Positions 8,291 through 19,800 of a DNA stretch of 64,000 nucleotides are shown in pieces. The DNA comes from Curvibacter gracilis ATCC BAA-807. GTDB taxonomy: Bacteria; Pseudomonadota; Gammaproteobacteria; Burkholderiales; Burkholderiaceae_C. Where the stretch lies: NCBI RefSeq assembly GCF_000518645.1, contig NZ_JADZ01000024.1, positions 1-64,000 of the forward strand, written 5' to 3'. The notes beneath the pieces were generated by a model. It searched no databases. It was not told the DNA's origin and was given only the letters and a program-made list of their open reading frames with translations. The translations under genes and the position numbers were made by a program. Position 1 is the first letter of the stretch; every line of letters begins with the position of its first letter.

Positions 8291-8680
8291 ATGCCCCTAG
8301 GTCAACCAGCTGAAAATTCCGGTACGCCTGAGACCCAGGCAGAGGACAAGCCATACGTTGGAACTGACCTCTCTCCGCTGCAAGCTCGTGCAGTGCAAGC
8401 CAGTGCCCTACTGAAAGCGATGGCGCATCCAGATCGCTTGATCTTGCTGTGTCGCCTGAGTGAGGGAGAGTTCTGTGTTGGAGAGTTGGAGGATGCCTTG
8501 GGCATCCGCCAACCCAGCTTGTCGCAACAACTTGGAGTTCTCAGGCAAGAGGGACTGGTGGATGCACGACGCCAAGGCAAACACGTCTACTACAGCCTCA
8601 AAAGCGTGGAGGCTGCTGAGGTGATGGCTGTGTTGCACAAACGCCTTTGCAGCGACCTCATTCCCCCGGTACCCGGGTGA
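8291..8680 (+). CDS. ArsR-family repressor with SqrR/BigR-type cysteine pair
   Basis: A 129-residue winged-helix protein. The ArsR core (KAMAHPDRLILLCRLSEGE, then IRQPSLSQQLGVLR as recognition helix, then HVYYSL as wing) spans about residues 38-103. Cys54 lies in helix alpha-2 and Cys120 in the last helix, 66 residues apart. This is the same spacing as the persulfide-sensing pairs in SqrR (41/107) and BigR (42/108). The protein is therefore likely to release DNA when persulfide links these cysteines as a tetrasulfide. An extra Cys62 and an extended N-terminus are present. It faces a perfect operator and a divergent exporter/CMD unit. Confidence 0.85.
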   Translation: MPLGQPAENSGTPETQAEDKPYVGTDLSPLQARAVQASALLKAMAHPDRLILLCRLSEGEFCVGELEDALGIRQPSLSQQLGVLRQEGLVDARRQGKHVYYSLKSVEAAEVMAVLHKRLCSDLIPPVPG

Positions 8681-8782
8681 AGACACACCGAGCCCTATCA
8701 GTCATTCATTGAGCCATCGAGAGGTTCCTGCGTTGTTTGCGGAGCCATCAGAGGCCGAATCCACACCACTCAGAAATCAGCG

Positions 8783-11095
8783 ATGTCAATCATCAAATCA
8801 ACCGTCTGGCGCCCCAGTGCTGCCTTGATGCGCAAGCTTCGCTTCCCCGCCAAGATGGGTCTGATCTCAGGTGCATTTTTACTGCCTGCGGCTTGGTTGC
8901 TGTTTGCTTATGGCAGCACCAAGAATGCTGAGCTTGAGTTTGTTGCTAACGAACGACTGGGGGTTAGCTATAGCCAGGCTCTGGCTCCTGTGGTCAACGC
9001 CGCCAGTGTCTGGCGGTACCGGGCCCGCAATGCAGCAGCTGGACAAGGCAACGGTGAGCAGGCACAGGCTCAAATACAGTACCAGGAGGCCCTGCAGAAA
9101 CTGCGGTCCCTGGACACCGAGCTTGGCGTGCAGTTGGGCAGCACAGCGGCCCTGCGCAAGGTGCTCGATTACAGCCAAGCCGCGGAGCGGGCGAACAGCA
9201 CGCCAGATGCCGTCTTTGAAGCCATGAACAAGCTCTCCGGGGCGCTCAGTGACTTGCAGGATCAGGTCACTGATGGATCTGGGCTGGCACTAGATTCTGA
9301 TTTGGCGACCTTTTATCTGATGAGTGCCACGCTGATGCAGCCCGCGGGCTTGTTGCGCGATACGGTCGAGTTGCGCGGCCTGGGTCGGGCCGCCCTGGCC
9401 AGTGGCCAGCTCAAACCCGAGGCGGCCGCCAGGCTGCATGCGCTGCTGGGTGTGCTGGCCCACGAGCGTCAGCTGCTCTCCGACAACCTCGACAAGGTGC
9501 GTGCTGCGGCGCCGTCAGTCGCAGGCCGCCTGAAGACCGATGCGGCGGCTGCATTGCAGCGCCTGGAAAGCGCCGCGCGCAGCAGCTTCCCGCCAGGCCA
9601 GGTCGATGTGACGGGTGACGCCGAGGCCTTCCGGGTGGTGGCCACCGAGGCCCTGCAGGCCCAGTCCGATCAGGTGCGACAGAACCTCGCGGTGCTCGAC
9701 GACATGTTGGCGCAGCGCCAGGCGGCCTTGCGCCTGCACGTGGGCATGACAGCGGTGATCACCCTGTTGAGCCTGCTGGTGGCCCTGTACTTTTTCATGG
9801 GTTTCTACCGTTCGATGAGCGGCGGTTTCAAGCTGTTGCGCAAGTTCCTGCTCAGCATCTCGATGGGCGATTTGCGAACCACGGTCGACACCAAGGGGCG
9901 CGACGAGGTCGCTGACCTGATGCGCGAGCTGGGGAACATGCAGACCGCACTGACCGATACCGTGCGCCAGGTGCAGCAGGCCAGTGACCAGGTGGTGCAG
10001 GCCAGCACCGAGATCGCGCAAGGCACAGCCGACCTGTCGGCCCGCACCGAGCAGGCGGCGGCCGCTCTTGAGCAATCGTCGGCAGCGCTGGAGCAGACCA
10101 CCTCGACCATCCAGATGACGGCAGAGTCGGTGCACCGGGCCTCCGAGATCGCCCAGGAGAACGCCAGCACCGCCGAGCACGGTGGACGCGTCATGGGCTC
10201 GGTGGTGCAGACCATGGAGCGCATCCAAGCCTCGTCGCAGAAAATCAGCGACATCATCGGTGTGATCGATGGCATTGCCTTCCAGACCAACATCCTGGCT
10301 CTGAATGCCGCCGTCGAGGCGGCCCGGGCTGGCGAGCAGGGCCGAGGTTTTGCCGTCGTGGCGGGCGAGGTGCGCAGCCTGGCCCAGCGCAGCGCGGTGG
10401 CGGCCAAAGAGATCAAGAGCCTGATCGCCGGCAGCACCGAAGAGGTCAGCTCAGGCTCGGACGTGGTGCGCCAGGCCGGCCAGACCATGCAGGAGATCGT
10501 GGCCAGCGCCGAAAACGTCAAGTCGCTGCTCGACGAGGTGGCCAATGGCGCGCGCGAGCAAAGCCTGGGCGTGAACCAGATCGGCGCTGCCGTGCAGGAG
10601 CTGGACCGCAACACCCAGGCCAACGCCGCCCTGGTGGAGGAAGCCGCGGCTGCTGCAGGTTCCCAACGCCTAGCTACCGTCAATATGGCCGCAGCCGTCG
10701 ATGAATTTCGGCTACCGGGTGAGCACACCTCGGTCATTGTCGATGGAGTCGATATCGACGCGGTCATCGAAGCTCATCGTCGATGGAAAGTCACGCTGCG
10801 TCAGGCCATTGAAGACCGCAGCCAGGTCGATACCTCCACCCTGTCGCGAGACGACTGCTGTTCACTTGGCAGGTGGATCTATGGCGATGGTCAACGCTTG
10901 GCCCAGCGACCCACATTCAACACACTCGTCGCTAAGCATGCTCAGTTTCACCGGGTTGCAGGCCAAGTCGGCGACTTGATCAACCAACGACGCATGCGCC
11001 AAGCAGAGGATGCCCTGGCGCCAGGCACACCGTTCTCGAATGCAACAGCAGACGTCGCCAAGACGTTATCTACGGCGAAGCGATTGGGATTTTGA
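8783..11095 (+). CDS. Methyl-accepting chemotaxis protein with C-terminal CZB domain
   Basis: A 770-residue chemoreceptor. Transmembrane helices lie at about 28-45 and 319-343, flanking a large periplasmic sensor of unrecognised type. The cytoplasmic hairpin tip carries [20 protein letters not shown] (about 494-513). The C-terminus is a chemoreceptor zinc-binding (CZB) domain with [15 protein letters not shown] and KHAQFH motifs (about 663-735). CZB domains bind zinc through His/Cys and respond to hypochlorous acid or zinc in known cases. It follows the regulator on the same strand but has its own spacing, so co-regulation is possible rather than shown. Confidence 0.9.
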   Translation: MSIIKSTVWRPSAALMRKLRFPAKMGLISGAFLLPAAWLLFAYGSTKNAELEFVANERLGVSYSQALAPVVNAASVWRYRARNAAAGQGNGEQAQAQIQYQEALQKLRSLDTELGVQLGSTAALRKVLDYSQAAERANSTPDAVFEAMNKLSGALSDLQDQVTDGSGLALDSDLATFYLMSATLMQPAGLLRDTVELRGLGRAALASGQLKPEAAARLHALLGVLAHERQLLSDNLDKVRAAAPSVAGRLKTDAAAALQRLESAARSSFPPGQVDVTGDAEAFRVVATEALQAQSDQVRQNLAVLDDMLAQRQAALRLHVGMTAVITLLSLLVALYFFMGFYRSMSGGFKLLRKFLLSISMGDLRTTVDTKGRDEVADLMRELGNMQTALTDTVRQVQQASDQVVQASTEIAQGTADLSARTEQAAAALEQSSAALEQTTSTIQMTAESVHRASEIAQENASTAEHGGRVMGSVVQTMERIQASSQKISDIIGVIDGIAFQTNILALNAAVEAARAGEQGRGFAVVAGEVRSLAQRSAVAAKEIKSLIAGSTEEVSSGSDVVRQAGQTMQEIVASAENVKSLLDEVANGAREQSLGVNQIGAAVQELDRNTQANAALVEEAAAAAGSQRLATVNMAAAVDEFRLPGEHTSVIVDGVDIDAVIEAHRRWKVTLRQAIEDRSQVDTSTLSRDDCCSLGRWIYGDGQRLAQRPTFNTLVAKHAQFHRVAGQVGDLINQRRMRQAEDALAPGTPFSNATADVAKTLSTAKRLGF

Positions 11096-11221
11096 GTGCG
11101 AGTCGGCTGTCAAATACACCTCTGTACGATCTGCACATCTCGTGTGGAAGGATCAATGACTACTGTGCAGCCAGTTTCAAGATCGTTAGCTCAACGCCTT
11201 GAGCAACTGTAGGAGACAGTG

Positions 11222-11683
11222 ATGCGAAAATTCATTGAGCAAGTGCTCTTTGCAGGTACTCTAGGTGCTATCGCCATGATGCCGTTCGGGCTCGCTTTTC
11301 GTGCTGTCGGACTTCGCATTGGGCATTACGGTCCCAAATTTGCAGAGCTGTACCTAGCGGCACCTGGACCATGGGCTAACTTCGCACAGCATATTGTTCT
11401 TGGCTGGGTGTCTGCGGCACCACTTGCCCTGGTACACCTCCACCGCAGATCACTTTCCACCACGACATTGTTGGGTGCTATCTACGGAGCGCTTTACTAT
11501 GTGACGGTGAACTCATTGGCCTTGCCGGTCTTTTTCGGAGACCCACTTCCTTGGACCCTGGGTGTGGCCGTGGTGCTGCCGAGCCTTTGCATTCATGTTG
11601 TTTTTGGAATGGCCGTAGCGCTCACGGTGAGAAGTGTCCAGCGTAAGCAACGCCGCCGCGAACGGCATGCGAACTTTCAATAG
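11222..11683 (+). CDS. Integral membrane protein of unknown function
   Basis: A 153-residue protein with four hydrophobic segments (about 8-28, 60-78, 85-105 and 115-138) and a very basic C-terminus. AGGAG lies six bases before the ATG at 11222; a GTG three bases earlier is an alternative. The layout resembles small four-helix DUF proteins of beta-proteobacteria, but I do not assign a family. It stands between the CZB chemoreceptor and the sulfide oxidoreductase region. Confidence 0.65.
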   Translation: MRKFIEQVLFAGTLGAIAMMPFGLAFRAVGLRIGHYGPKFAELYLAAPGPWANFAQHIVLGWVSAAPLALVHLHRRSLSTTTLLGAIYGALYYVTVNSLALPVFFGDPLPWTLGVAVVLPSLCIHVVFGMAVALTVRSVQRKQRRRERHANFQ

Positions 11684-12112
11684 TTCCATACCTCCAAGTT
11701 CCGTCCAGCTCCGTTTACTTACCAGGATGGCAATCGTTCCAAAATGGAACACCCGCAGCGTCGAAATGTCACATGAGGAAGACCGAATTCATGCGGGCTT
11801 CCGTCCAGTGAAAAGGCTTTTAGAAATTGCCCATGTTCATCCGACGCAGCATGACATCTGGGGTCCTCTCGATGTCCCCAGCAAGCATCACGTCAGCGCC
11901 CCCGGGGGGGGGCGAACATGGAAATTTCTAGAGCAAATCTTGCTGCTAACCGCTTTGTGAGGTGGCCTTTCAAACCCTACCGCATGCCAGCACTGCAGAG
12001 GTCATCCATACGACGAACCTCACCCGGGACGCGAACATCTTTGGGTCAACCCAATGCTCGCTTCGACCATGCAAACCACAAGTGTCGCCGCGATAATTAT
12101 GCGAATGGGCTG
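11684..12112. other. Intergenic stretch without a recognisable gene
   Basis: Only short frames without family features are present. A homopolymer-like CCCCCGGGGGGGGG lies near 11900. I see no clear terminator or repeat. Confidence 0.4.
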
Positions 12113-12340
12113 TCAAGTCTTGCTTTGAACAGGCCCGACTGGCAGTTCCCTTGATCGGGCTACTTCAGAACGCAGCTGAAGTACTGCCTCTTGATAAAGC
12201 TGGGCGACAGGTCCCTGACCAGCAGCCTTGCGCTTAGCAAATTCCAACGCGAGTTCGGCGCAACCAAACTCACGCATCAAAATGCAAGCCGTCGAATCGA
12301 GTGCGAGGTCTGTCAAGGCCAGCTTCTGTGTTTGTGCCAT
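12113..12340 (-). CDS. Possible small hypothetical protein
   Basis: A 75-residue frame starting MAQTQKLALTDLALDST with a GGTGA-like site upstream. The composition is that of an ordinary helical cytosolic protein (AELALEFAKRKAAGQG, YQEAVLQLRSEVARSR). It lies downstream of the sulfide:quinone oxidoreductase on the same strand, separated by about 220 bp. No family is recognised, and it could be spurious. Confidence 0.4.
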   Translation of the reverse strand: MAQTQKLALTDLALDSTACILMREFGCAELALEFAKRKAAGQGPVAQLYQEAVLQLRSEVARSRELPVGPVQSKT

Positions 12341-12564
12341 GGAATCACCAGATGAGAACCTGGAACTGTATGTGTCGGCCCTAGCAAACTTGACGGTGAA
12401 TCAGGGCTGGCCAGAATGTAACGTATCTCGCTCAGAACCCTATCAGCAAAAACCAGCCCTTTATGGTGAGAGTTTTGTTGGGCATGAGGCGCTCCTCCGT
12501 CGACAAGCCTGCCTGAGTTGGGGCGTCGGGTAGAGCGCCACAAACTCAAGCAGCTTGAACGCTG

Positions 12565-13908
<1,344 letters not shown>

Positions 13909-13972
13909 CTATCCCTTATTTTCAATTAACTGCTCAAATACCTATTTACTCAATTATTCAAATTTATGATTC

Positions 13973-13995
13973 GAAAATGGCACCCGCAGGTGCCT
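13973..13995 (-). terminator. Terminator closing the efflux/rhodanese operon
   Basis: GGCACC (13979-13984), loop CGCA and GGTGCC (13989-13994) form a stem followed on the minus strand by AUUUUCG. It lies just after the rhodanese stop at 14008 and before the SQR promoter region, so SQR transcription is at least partly independent of the operon. Confidence 0.6.
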
Positions 13996-14007
13996 TCAGT
14001 CCAGGGG

Positions 14008-14388
14008 TCAGCCGAAGGCCGGCGCAGCGGGTTTGTTGACCGGCTTGCCGGCCGCAGCCCAGGCATCAAAGCCACCCGCAATCGACTTGACATGGACATA
14101 GCCCATGTCCAGCAGCGAGGCGGCGGCCAGTGCAGCACGGCCACTGGTTTTGCAATACAGCACGATCTGCAGGTCGCGGCGTTGCAACGATGGGTCGGCA
14201 GCCAGCTTGAACTCCAGCATGCCGCGCGAAAAATGCACGGCACCCGGAATGTGGCCGGCGGCAAATTCGTCTGCCTCACGCACGTCTATCAACACATCAG
14301 CGTCACGCAAGGCCTGATCGGCCGCGTCGATGTTGACTTCGGTGATACGGGCCTTGGCGGCCTGAACAAGATCCAAGGGGGTTTTCAT
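14008..14388 (-). CDS. Rhodanese-domain protein
   Basis: A 126-residue single-domain rhodanese. It has the conserved DVREADEFAAGHIPGAVHFSRG segment in two parts (LIDVREADEF and GHIPGAVHF) and an active-site loop CKTSGRAA with Cys79, which would carry the persulfide. The ATG at 14388 with GGAG upstream is preferred to the longer open frame. The loop KTSGR suits sulfur transfer to thiols. It is the last gene before the terminator and stands next to SQR, whose product (sulfane sulfur) it could accept. Confidence 0.87.
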   Translation of the reverse strand: MKTPLDLVQAAKARITEVNIDAADQALRDADVLIDVREADEFAAGHIPGAVHFSRGMLEFKLAADPSLQRRDLQIVLYCKTSGRAALAAASLLDMGYVHVKSIAGGFDAWAAAGKPVNKPAAPAFG

Positions 14389-14419
14389 AGGAAGCTCCGT
14401 TGAGAAAAGCAGGCAGGGT

Positions 14420-14869
14420 TCACTTGAGGCGCCGACCGTCGGCATCCAGCACTTCCACCGTGATCGGAATGGCAGCCCGAACGCTTTGCGTGACGGTGCA
14501 GAAGGATTCGAACTGGTCCAGCACCCGATCGAGGTGCTGCAGCTGTGACTGAGGGACGCCGAGCTGCAACGTGGCCTGCATGCGCAACACGCGCAGGTGG
14601 CCATCGGGTGAGCGGCCGATCTCGGCTTGCACACGGCATTGAATGGGCTCAGGCGCCTGCTTGAACTTGCGCAAGGCAAACAGCAGTGAATCGCTCAGGC
14701 AGTTGCCGACGGCCGCCGCCAGCAACTGCGCCGGCGTGGGGCCGGCGCCCTGCCCCAGGGGCGGAGGTTCGTCGCCCAGCAGCGACGGTAGGGCAGGCCC
14801 GAAATGGATCTGGAACTGGTAATCGCTTTGCTGCCGCAGTTCGACGGTGGTCAAGGTGTTTTCAGACAT
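14420..14869 (-). CDS. OsmC-family thiol redox protein
   Basis: A 149-residue OsmC/Ohr-fold protein. The two family cysteines are visible: Cys57 in AAVGNCLSDSLLFALRK and Cys124 in ESFCTVTQSV. They would form the peroxidatic/resolving pair. OsmC-like proteins reduce organic hydroperoxides, and some act on persulfides. It sits between two rhodanese genes in the sulfur cluster, so a role in persulfide handling is plausible but inferred. The ATG at 14869 begins MSENTLTTVEL; longer frames upstream are ignored because the OsmC fold starts here. Confidence 0.82.
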   Translation of the reverse strand: MSENTLTTVELRQQSDYQFQIHFGPALPSLLGDEPPPLGQGAGPTPAQLLAAAVGNCLSDSLLFALRKFKQAPEPIQCRVQAEIGRSPDGHLRVLRMQATLQLGVPQSQLQHLDRVLDQFESFCTVTQSVRAAIPITVEVLDADGRRLK

Positions 14870-14897
14870 GGACGCGTCCCATAAGTTGATGCAGGGT

Positions 14898-15230
14898 CTA
14901 ACCGCGCACGATTTGCCGTTGGAGCCGAAATGCCACAGTGCTTGCGCTTCGGCCATTGATCAGATGTTGATAGCCTTGCGCTTGCAACCATTGTTGAGCA
15001 CTTGCTGAGCGCATACCTGATTGGCAGTAAAGCACCAGGGGACGCGCCTTGTCAGGCAATCGATCAGGAGCTGCCTCAGCGAGCTCTGGCAGCGGTAGAT
15101 TTAAAGCTCCTTCAACATGTGCAGATCTAAATTCAGTTGGACTACGCACATCAACCACAAGCGCGTCTTCTGGCCAGAGATCTGTCGAAGCTTGATCACT
15201 CAATCCAAGAATTTTTGATAACCAACTCAT
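14898..15230 (-). CDS. Second rhodanese-domain protein
   Basis: A 110-residue rhodanese. It has VVDVRSPTEFRSAHVEGALN (residues 25-44) and active-site CQSGMRS with Cys69. The CxxxxR loop differs from that of the first rhodanese, suggesting a different acceptor. The start ATG lies just four bases after the TolC-like stop codon, and GGGAGAG within the end of that gene serves as ribosome-binding site, so it is cotranscribed with the efflux genes. It probably shuttles sulfane sulfur in the cytoplasm. Confidence 0.87.
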   Translation of the reverse strand: MSWLSKILGLSDQASTDLWPEDALVVDVRSPTEFRSAHVEGALNLPLPELAEAAPDRLPDKARPLVLYCQSGMRSASAQQWLQAQGYQHLINGRSASTVAFRLQRQIVRG

Positions 15231-15234
15231 GCCA

Positions 15235-16629
15235 CTACTCTCCCATTTGTTGAAGATCGGGACCTTGAACCAGCTTTGCATTGATGCGTGCCAAACTTGA
15301 TTCATCAAGACGTCCAAGCAAGGCGTCAAGACGCAAACTGTTTTGAAGCACTTCGACCCGGCCTTGAATCAGGAGCAACGCGGCTGCTGTTCGATCGTTT
15401 TCAGCATTCAACAGGTCCAGGGTCGTGCGGTCACCCACGCTGCGGCCGAGACGAGTTGCATCAAGGCGGGAATTGGCTGCGCTCAACGCCGCAGCCAAGG
15501 CTTGGAGCCTTTCTTGAGCTTTATCAAGCGCCAACCAAACTGACCTGATTTGTTGCCCCACCTGTAAGCGGCCCTGTTCCAGGGCAGCACGAGCCTGATC
15601 CACAGCCAATAAGGCCTCTCGCTGACGAGCATTTCGGCCGCCGGTGTCGATTGGCATCCTGAACTGCAGGCCGATCATCTGCTGGCGACTATCGTTGCTC
15701 GCGGGCCCAAAGTCACCGCTCCCGGTCAAGTGTTGCCGGGTAGCTTGAGCGACGAGGTCAAGAGAGGCTGAAGCACCAGCGCCCAGACCTCGCACTTCTG
15801 CCTCGGCAACGGCAACTCGTGTCTGCAAAAGTTCTAGGGCAGGGTAATTTCTCAATGCAAGCACGCGCACCTCTTCCTCGTTACCAGGCAACGGCGAGAG
15901 CACGTCGGCAGCTGGCTGGGCAAGTGGTAAAGACAATGAAGGAAGTCCGGACGCCTCCTGCAGCGCCGACATCGCCAATTGCAGTGCGTTGTCCGCATCA
16001 ATCACCTGAGCCTTCAGGGCTTTCGCACGTGCCTGCGCCTCATGGATATCGGTCACAGGTGCGTCGCCCAACTTGAAGCGATCTTCTGCCTCGGTTAGCG
16101 AACGCATGACTGCATGCTGCTGCCGTCGCAACAAGTTGAGGCGTTGAGCACATAGCACAACGTCAAAATAGCGCTGGCTGGTGTTGAGTATCAAGGCTTG
16201 CCGTGTGATTTGTGATTGCCACTCTGCAGCGCCTGCGCCTTGCAGTAGTTGATCGCTCCGTGCGCTGAGCTCACCGCTGATCAGCGGTTGGCGCAAGCCA
16301 AGCCCCCAGCTGGTGGTGTTGCCGTTGCTAACTGAAGTGGCGAAGGAAACTCCGTTAGATTGTCCGAATCCGGGGGCAGCAAAAGAGGCTCCATTCACGG
16401 CGGAACTAGCGTTCATGCGGCCAGCACTACCCAATACCTCAAGACCTGGGCGCCACAACGCTTTTGCTTGGATTCGACGTGCATCCGCAGTGGCCTTCTG
16501 AGCCTGGGCCATTGCCGCCTCGGGATCGTTCTGGCTGGCGGCGCGCCAGACCTCCAGCAGATCGGCAGCCGGTGTGGACAGCGAGGCCATCAGCGCCACC
16601 GCTGCCAGCAGGGTCTTGGCAGTTCTCAT
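15235..16629 (-). CDS. TolC-family outer-membrane channel
   Basis: A 464-residue exported protein with signal peptide (LLAAVALMASLSTPAA, cleavage near residue 22) and two outer-membrane efflux protein repeats of long coiled helices (about 30-220 and 240-440), the CusC/TolC arrangement. It would form the trunk through which the RND pump encoded upstream exports its substrate. It lacks an obvious lipobox. It is in the same operon as adaptor and pump, interrupted only by a small DUF2892 gene, and is followed by rhodanese genes. Confidence 0.85.
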   Translation of the reverse strand: MRTAKTLLAAVALMASLSTPAADLLEVWRAASQNDPEAAMAQAQKATADARRIQAKALWRPGLEVLGSAGRMNASSAVNGASFAAPGFGQSNGVSFATSVSNGNTTSWGLGLRQPLISGELSARSDQLLQGAGAAEWQSQITRQALILNTSQRYFDVVLCAQRLNLLRRQQHAVMRSLTEAEDRFKLGDAPVTDIHEAQARAKALKAQVIDADNALQLAMSALQEASGLPSLSLPLAQPAADVLSPLPGNEEEVRVLALRNYPALELLQTRVAVAEAEVRGLGAGASASLDLVAQATRQHLTGSGDFGPASNDSRQQMIGLQFRMPIDTGGRNARQREALLAVDQARAALEQGRLQVGQQIRSVWLALDKAQERLQALAAALSAANSRLDATRLGRSVGDRTTLDLLNAENDRTAAALLLIQGRVEVLQNSLRLDALLGRLDESSLARINAKLVQGPDLQQMGE

Positions 16630-16632
16630 GGC

Positions 16633-16842
16633 TCAGCAGCCGCCCGGCACACCCAGCTTGCGCAGGATGCTTTCCATCAGGCACCAGTGGGTGATGGCGC
16701 TTTGCAGCAGGTTGAGGCCCACAAAGGCGGTGAAGGCCAGCCACCAGGGGCTGAGGAACAAGGGGCTGCCAGGCACCCCCAGGGCCAATGACAACAGGAT
16801 GAAGGTGCCGGCAACCAGGCGCACGATTTGCCACGATTTCAT
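16633..16842 (-). CDS. DUF2892/YgaP-like small membrane protein
   Basis: A 69-residue protein with two transmembrane segments (about 8-25 and 32-50) and a C-terminal tail containing Cys54 and a terminal Cys69 (PGGC). DUF2892 is the membrane part of YgaP, which is fused to a rhodanese in E. coli. Here the membrane part is separate but sits in an operon with two rhodaneses. The terminal cysteine could accept sulfane sulfur at the membrane; that is inference. The gene is tightly packed between pump and channel. Confidence 0.8.
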   Translation of the reverse strand: MKSWQIVRLVAGTFILLSLALGVPGSPLFLSPWWLAFTAFVGLNLLQSAITHWCLMESILRKLGVPGGC

Positions 16843-16860
16843 GAGAAAGCTCCTTGAGGT

Positions 16861-19800
16861 TCAGGTTGAAGAGGACGCGGCGAAACGCCGCCGGTAGGCC
16901 GCGTAGTACAGCGTGGGGATGAGGACCAGCGTCAGCAGGGTAGAGACACCGATGCCGAAGATCAGCGAGATGGCCAGGCCGTTGAAGATGGGGTCGTCGA
17001 GGATGAAAAACGCGCCCAGCATCGCGGCCAGCCCGGTCAACAAAATGGGCTGGGCTCGGGTGACGGCCGAGTGGACGATGGCCTGCTTGAAGGGCATGCC
17101 CTCGTTCACCTGCAGGTGGATGAAGTCGACCAGCAGGATGGAGTTGCGCACGATGATGCCAGCCAGCGCGATCATGCCGATCATGCTGGTGGCGGTGTAC
17201 TGGGCACCCAGCAGCGCGTGCCCCGGCATCACGCCGATGATGGTGAGTGGGATCGGCGCCATGATGATCAAGGGCGTGAGGTAGGAGCCGAACTGGGCTA
17301 CCACCAGCAGGTAGATCAGGATCAGGCCCACGCCATAGGCAGCCCCCATGTCGCGGAAAGTTTCGTAGGTGATCTGCCACTCGCCATCCCATTTGAGGGC
17401 GTAGTCGCGCTGCGACTCGGCGGGGGCCTGGATGAAGTACTCCTGCAAGGCCCCGCCGCCCGGCGGCACCAGGGCCTGAATGTCACCACGCATCTTGAAC
17501 AGGCCATACAGCGGGCTGTCGATGCGGCCGGCCATGTCGCCGATGACAAAGTTCACGGGCTGCAAATCCTTGTGATAGACCGGCTGCTCGCGCAGGCTGT
17601 CACTGAGGCGGACCAGCTCGCGGATGGCCACAGGGCGGCCCGAGGGGCCGCGCACCTGCAGCTGCAGCAAGGCGTCCAGATCGCCCTGCCGCTCTGGGGG
17701 CAGGCGCAGCAACACCGGCGTGGGGTACTTGCTGGCGTCGTGCAGGTAGGTGGCGGCCTCACCGCTGAGGCCCGCGCGCAGGGTGGCCACGATAGCGGCC
17801 TGCGGGACGCCTGCGGCGGCGGCCTTTTGACGATCGATCAGCACCAGCTTGCGCGGGGCTGCGGCGATGGAGGAGTCGTCCACATCGACCACCGAATCGG
17901 TCTTCTCGAAGATGGCGCGCACCTGCCGGGCCAGGCTGAGCCGGCCTTCGGCCGTGGGGCCGTAGATCTCGGCCACCAGCGGGGCCAGCACCGGTGGACC
18001 CGGGGGCACTTCCACCACCTTGACCTTGGCGCCGAATTGCTGGCCGATCTGTTGCAGTGCCGGGCGCAGGCGGGTGGCCATGGCGTGGCTTTGCTCGCTG
18101 CGGTGGTGCTTGTCGACCAGGTTGACCTGCAGGTCACCCAGCTCGCTGCTGGCGCGCAGGTCGTACTGGCGCACCAGGCCATTGAAATTGATCGGGGCCG
18201 CCGTGCCTGCGTAAGCCTGGTAGTCGGTGACCTCAGGCTGCTGGGCCAGGAAGGCCCCCAGCTCGTGCAACACGGCCGCCGTCTGCTCAACCGGTGTGCC
18301 CGCGGGCAGGTCGACCACGACCTGGAACTCGGACTTGTTGTCAAAGGGCAGCATCTTGAGCACCACCAGGCCAGCGACCGGCAAGGCCACCGACAGGGCA
18401 ATCAGACCGGCCACCGCCAGGCCCAGCAGGCGGCGGTTGCGTGCGCCCCGCTGATCGTCGAGCAAGGGAGTGAAGACGCGATGAAAGCCCTGCTCCAGGC
18501 GCGAGGCGAGGCCGGTGGCGGAGCCCTGCGCACTGGCTGCCCCGCTGCTTGAGGCATGGGGCTTCATCCACAGGCGCGACAACCACGGCGTGACGATGAA
18601 GGCGATCAGCAGCGACAGCAGCATGCCCATGCTGGCATTGATGGGGATGGGGCTCATGTAGGGGCCCATCAGGCCGCTGACAAAGGCCATGGGCAGCAGC
18701 GCGGCGATCACGGTGAAGGTGGCCAGGATGGTGGGGCCGCCCACTTCGTCCACCGCACCGGGGATGAGTTCGGCCAGGGTCTTGCCCGGGTGCAGCAACT
18801 GGTGGCGGTGGATGTTCTCGACCACCACGATGGCGTCATCGACCAGAATGCCGATGGAGAAGATGAGCGCGAACAACGACACCCGGTTGAGGGTGAAGCC
18901 CCAGGCCCATGAGGCGAACAGCGTGACGGTGAGGGTGAGGATCACGGCGCTGCCGACGATGGCCGCCTCGCGACGGCCCAGCGCGATGAACACCAGAGCG
19001 ACCACCGAGGCGGTAGCGAAGAGCAGCTTCTGGATGAGCTTTTGGGCCTTGTCGTTGGCGGTGGCGCCGTAGTTGCGGGTTTCAGCCACCTGCACGGCCT
19101 CGGGGATGAGGGTGTTGCGCAGCTGGGCCACGCGAGCCATGACGCCGTTGGCCACGTCGATGGCGTTTTCGCCAGGCTTCTTGGTGATGGCGAGCGTGAC
19201 GGCGGGGTATTCGCTGCCGACCGCCTTGGCGTCAGTGCCCTGCCCTGTGCCCAAGCCGTGCCAGACCAGGCTGGTGGCCGCCGGCGCACCATCGCGCACT
19301 TCAGCCACATCGCGCAAGAACACAGGCCGGCCTTCTCGCACCGCCACCACCAGATCGGCCACTTCACGGGCACTGCCCAGATAAGGACCGGCTTCGAGCG
19401 CCAGGGCCTGGTTGGCCTGCAACAGATCACCCAAAGGGGCCCCTTGGTTGGCCCCTTGCAGGGCGCGACGCAGGTCGTCCACGGTGACCCCTCGGGCGGC
19501 CAGGCGCGCCACGTCCAGTTGCACCTGCACGGCATGCCCCGGGCCCCCCAGGGGGCGTACCTCGCGGGTGCCGGGCACGCGCTTGAGCTCCAGCTCCAGG
19601 CTGTGGGCCACGCGCTCCAGATCGTAGGCACCGATGGCGGGGTCAGGGCTGTACAGGGTCAGGCTGACGATGGGCACATCGTCGATGCCTTTGGGCTTGA
19701 TCAGGGGTTCGAGCACGCCCAGGCCTGGCGGCAGCCAGTCGCTGTGGCTGCGCACGGTGTCGTGCAGGCGCACCAAGGCCTCGGTGCGCGACACGCCCAC

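Noticed and set aside
9805-10767. Long Ser/Ala-rich minus-strand frame opposite the CZB chemoreceptor
   Set aside because: It is a shadow of GC-rich codon bias of the receptor signalling domain; similar shadows occur opposite the other receptors and the RND pump.
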